Assembly (NCBI RefSeq): GCF_014649875.1
Contig: NZ_BMTW01000001.1
Location: 1,054,001 to 1,118,000, forward strand
Source of the DNA: Streptomyces rubiginosohelvolus
Lineage (GTDB): Bacteria; Actinomycetota; Actinomycetes; Streptomycetales; Streptomycetaceae
DNA length: 64,000 nt
Reading direction: 5' to 3'
The translations under genes were made by a program, and so were the position numbers. Below are positions 61,675-64,000 of this stretch, piece by piece. The stretch's first letter is position 1. Each line of letters begins with the position of its first letter. Below the pieces are notes generated by a model, which saw nothing but the letters and a program-made list of their open reading frames with translations, searched no databases and had not been told where the DNA came from.

Positions 61675-62511
61675 TCAAGCGTCCCGGCCGCGCAGCACAT
61701 ACAGGCCGGCCAAGTGCGCCACCCCCGCCCACGCCACCACGATCAGCGTCGCCGACACCGGCGCGTACGGGGCCTCGACGCCGGAGCGCATGAAGTGATC
61801 CCCCGCACCGTGCGGCAGGTAGTCGTTGACAGCGGCGAGATCCGGGCCGCCCACCCCCAGGAGCACGGACGGCAGCCCCCACAACAGCGTGACGAGGATC
61901 GACAGCGCTCCGGCCGGATGGCGCGTGGCGAAGGCGGTCCCGACGGCCAGAGCGGCGACGAGCGCCAGGTAGAGGCCGACGGACAAAGCCTGCCGGAGCG
62001 TCGTACCGGCGTCGAACGAGGCCCGTCCGTCGAACGCTCCCCACGCGACCGCCGTGCCGACGACCGCGTACACGACACCCGCGGCGAACGAGACGACGGC
62101 CACCACCAGCGCCTTCGCCGCCTGGACCCGATGGCGCCGGGGCACCCACAGCAGCGATGCCCGCACACTCCCCGTCGCGTACTCGGAGGTCACCGCGACC
62201 GTCGCCAGGATCACGACAGCGAACTGGGCGAGGACGGCGGAGGAGGCCACCGCGTTGCCGGCGGGTTCCACCGGATGATCGTTGATGCGGGCGATCGAGG
62301 CGTAGTAGAAGGTGAAGACCCCGGTGATCACCAGGCCCGCGAGGAGGCAGAGGTAGGGGGACCGGACCGACCACAGCTTGGTCCACTCACAGGCGACGGC
62401 CCCGGCGAAGCCACCAGGTGTGCCACCGCCCGGTGTGCCTGGGTCGGGTGTGCCGCGTACAGCTCGGAGTGCATCCGTCCGTCGGCCGGAGGTCGTCGTC
62501 GGCTCGGTCAT
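61675..62511 (-). CDS. ABC transporter permease (ABC-2 type)
   Basis: 278 residues. Six membrane helices in the second part, the first in SPYLCLLAGLVITGVFTFYY. The region CEWTKLWSVRS before it and TSEYATGSVRASLLWVPRR between helices 2 and 3 are typical of permeases that pair with NatA-like ATPases. The N-terminal 35 residues are Thr/Gly/Pro-rich and cytosolic. Overlaps the ATPase gene by 4 bp (ATGA). With the kinase and response regulator it likely forms a signal-controlled efflux or peptide-resistance module. Confidence 0.85.
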   Translation of the reverse strand: MTEPTTTSGRRTDALRAVRGTPDPGTPGGGTPGGFAGAVACEWTKLWSVRSPYLCLLAGLVITGVFTFYYASIARINDHPVEPAGNAVASSAVLAQFAVVILATVAVTSEYATGSVRASLLWVPRRHRVQAAKALVVAVVSFAAGVVYAVVGTAVAWGAFDGRASFDAGTTLRQALSVGLYLALVAALAVGTAFATRHPAGALSILVTLLWGLPSVLLGVGGPDLAAVNDYLPHGAGDHFMRSGVEAPYAPVSATLIVVAWAGVAHLAGLYVLRGRDA

Positions 62512-63485
62512 GGGGCTTCTCCCTGGTGCTGCGCCACGGTCGCGCCCGGCGTTCCCGCGGTGCTGCCGCTGCCGCCGGTGGCGTACTCGACACTGCGCGC
62601 CGTCAGATCCATGTACGCCTCCTCCAGCGAGACCCGTACGTCGCTCAGCCGGTGCAGGCGGACCCGGCAGTGGTGGGCCAGGTCGCCGATCTCGGCGGCG
62701 GTGCGGCCCTCGACGGTGAGTTCGCCGGACTCGGTCGTCCCGACGCTCACCCCTTCGGCCGCCATCAGGCGACGGACCAGCGTCGCCCGTTCCCCGGGGT
62801 CGGGCACCACGGCCCGCGCCGACGCAGGAGACGCGGCGGCGAGGAACTCCGCCATGGAGGTGTCGCTCAGCAGCCGGCCCCGCCCGATCACGACGAGGTG
62901 ATCGGCCGTCAGCTGCATCTCGCTCATGAGGTGGCTGGAGAGGAACACCGTGCGCCCTTCCGCCGCCTGGTTTCGGACGAGCCGGCGGATCCAGCGCACC
63001 CCGTCCGGGTCGAGGCCGTTGACCGGCTCGTCCAGGACGAGCACCGGCGGGTCGCCGAGCAGCGCGCCCGCCACCCCGAGCCGCCCGCTCATGCCGAGCG
63101 AGTACGTGCCCGCCGGGCGGCGGGCCGCCTTTGCCAGGCCCACCGCCTCCAGCACCTCGTCCACGCGGCGCACCGGGATGCCGTTGGCCCGGGCCTGGGC
63201 GACGAGGTGCGTGCGGCCTGAGCGGGCCGGGTGCACGGCCCGGGCGTCGAGCATCGCGCCGACCGCGCGCAAGGGGCGGCGCAGGCTCGCGTACGGCAGG
63301 CCGGCGATCAGGGCTCGCCCCCGGGTGGGGTGGTCCAGGCCCAGGATCATGCGCATCGTGGTGGACTTCCCGGCCCCGTTGGGACCGAGGAAGCCGGTCA
63401 CGCGACCGGCCTTGATGTCGCAGGTCAGCCCGTCCACGGCGACGGTTTCGCCGTAACGCTTCGTGAGTCCTCGGAGGGTGATCAC
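62508..63485 (-). CDS. ABC transporter ATP-binding protein
   Basis: 325 residues. Walker A GPNGAGKSTTMRMI, Q loop region AVGAMLDARAVHP, signature YSLGMSGRLGVAGALLGDP (a non-standard LGMSGR in place of LSGGQ), Walker B VLVLDEPVNGLDPDG and switch His in VFLSSHLMSEM. The C-terminal 100 residues are the regulatory part of the CcmA/NatA/DrrA type. First gene of the three-gene operon with permease and histidine kinase, and divergent from the response regulator with 252 bp between. Confidence 0.92.
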   Translation of the reverse strand: MITLRGLTKRYGETVAVDGLTCDIKAGRVTGFLGPNGAGKSTTMRMILGLDHPTRGRALIAGLPYASLRRPLRAVGAMLDARAVHPARSGRTHLVAQARANGIPVRRVDEVLEAVGLAKAARRPAGTYSLGMSGRLGVAGALLGDPPVLVLDEPVNGLDPDGVRWIRRLVRNQAAEGRTVFLSSHLMSEMQLTADHLVVIGRGRLLSDTSMAEFLAAASPASARAVVPDPGERATLVRRLMAAEGVSVGTTESGELTVEGRTAAEIGDLAHHCRVRLHRLSDVRVSLEEAYMDLTARSVEYATGGSGSTAGTPGATVAQHQGEAP

Positions 63486-63737
63486 AGAGGTCCTTCGTTG
63501 GTCTGCCGGGTCGCGTCCGGTCTCTTTCGGTCGTCTACGGAAGCGACGCTAGGAGCCCACGACACCCGCGCCCATCGGCCGGACGGCAGCGGTGTCCTGC
63601 CTTTCGTCGGGGGTGTGCTCCACCACGGGGCGGATCTGCGGGGATTCCGGTTCGCACGGTGATGCGCCGGCCGTACGCTCCCCGGGGGAAAGCGGGCGGC
63701 GTGGAAGGTCGGGGGCAGGCGAGTGGAGGGCGGAGAG

Positions 63738-64000
63738 ATGACGTCGGGCAGCCGACCGGTCCGGGTCCTGGTGGCCGACGACGAGGCCCTGGTCCGGGCG
63801 GGCGTACGGGCCATCCTGGCCAGGGACCCGCAGGTCGAGGTGGTCGCCGAGGCCGCGGACGGCCACGAGGCCATCGCTCTCGTACGACGACACCGTCCGG
63901 ATGTCGTCCTGTTGGACATCCAGATGCCCGGCCTGGACGGTCTGACGGCGGTGACCCGGCTCCACCGGGAACCGGCGCCGGTCGGCGTGATCATGCTGAC
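63738..64000 (+). CDS. NarL/LuxR-type response regulator (partial)
   Basis: ATG at 63738 with GGCGGAGAG upstream; the gene runs off the right edge. The 87 visible residues are a receiver domain: VRVLVADDEALVRAGVRAIL with the acidic pair (DD), phosphoacceptor Asp in VVLLDIQMPGLDGL, and the start of the switch strand VIMLT. The DNA-binding part is beyond the window; the LuxR type is inferred from the paired HisKA_3 kinase. It probably controls the divergent ABC operon. Confidence 0.9.
   Translation, partial: MTSGSRPVRVLVADDEALVRAGVRAILARDPQVEVVAEAADGHEAIALVRRHRPDVVLLDIQMPGLDGLTAVTRLHREPAPVGVIML

Overview
This window is high-GC actinobacterial chromosome, almost certainly Streptomyces. The evidence is the HspR-regulated dnaK-grpE-dnaJ-hspR operon with HAIR operators, frequent GTG/TTG starts, ATGA/GTGA coupled genes, terminators without T-runs, and families largely confined to streptomycetes (DUF2637, DUF3631, DUF6243-like, WXG-type Rhs proteins).

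Layout. 1-12.2 kb is conserved core: the end of a secreted protein gene, the dnaK heat-shock operon, a sugar transferase, a membrane Fe-S reductase, an FG-GAP lipoprotein, a Yip1-like membrane protein, a phosphoribosyltransferase, dcd, and a tRNA-Gly(CCC) gene at 12269. The 45 bp covering the anticodon loop to the 3' end of this tRNA recur five more times, at 34665, 36753, 42823, 43684 and 44775, always in the same orientation. The tRNA is therefore an integration hot spot.

The first unit (12.3-34.7 kb) is an integrative mobilizable element. It has a tyrosine integrase, an excisionase, XRE regulators, a DUF3631 ATPase, a DUF2637 membrane protein, MobC and a relaxase. Its cargo includes two likely immune systems. 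At the left end is a CBASS locus: CD-NTase, E2-like protein and transmembrane protein, divergent from a helix-turn-helix/metallopeptidase pair that looks like CapH/CapP. At the right end are a Pepco-like small protein and a 1583-residue protein joining a caspase-like peptidase, a helical segment, an Hsp90-type ATPase and eight tandem winged-helix-like repeats. Between them lies a Sir2-like / UDP-glucose dehydrogenase / MazG-like gene set.

From 34.7 to 44.8 kb, four shorter units without integrases are bounded by the att repeats. They carry a HEAT-like protein, two near-identical RHH/PIN toxin-antitoxin pairs plus a remnant of a third PIN gene, an Rhs polymorphic toxin with its likely immunity gene, and a small unknown gene. 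The TA genes and integrase-arm-like repeats sit at fixed short distances before the att copies, suggesting passive satellites mobilised in trans. The last att copy adjoins a truncated alpha/beta-hydrolase pseudogene.

After 45 kb: a fatty acid desaturase with its ferredoxin-type reductase and a divergent PucR/CdaR-type regulator; several small unknown genes; a second Rhs locus (51.3-58.7 kb) with WXG-like companion, orphan immunity-like genes and a truncated Trypco1-like gene; and finally an ABC transporter with a histidine kinase and the start of a divergent response regulator that runs off the window.
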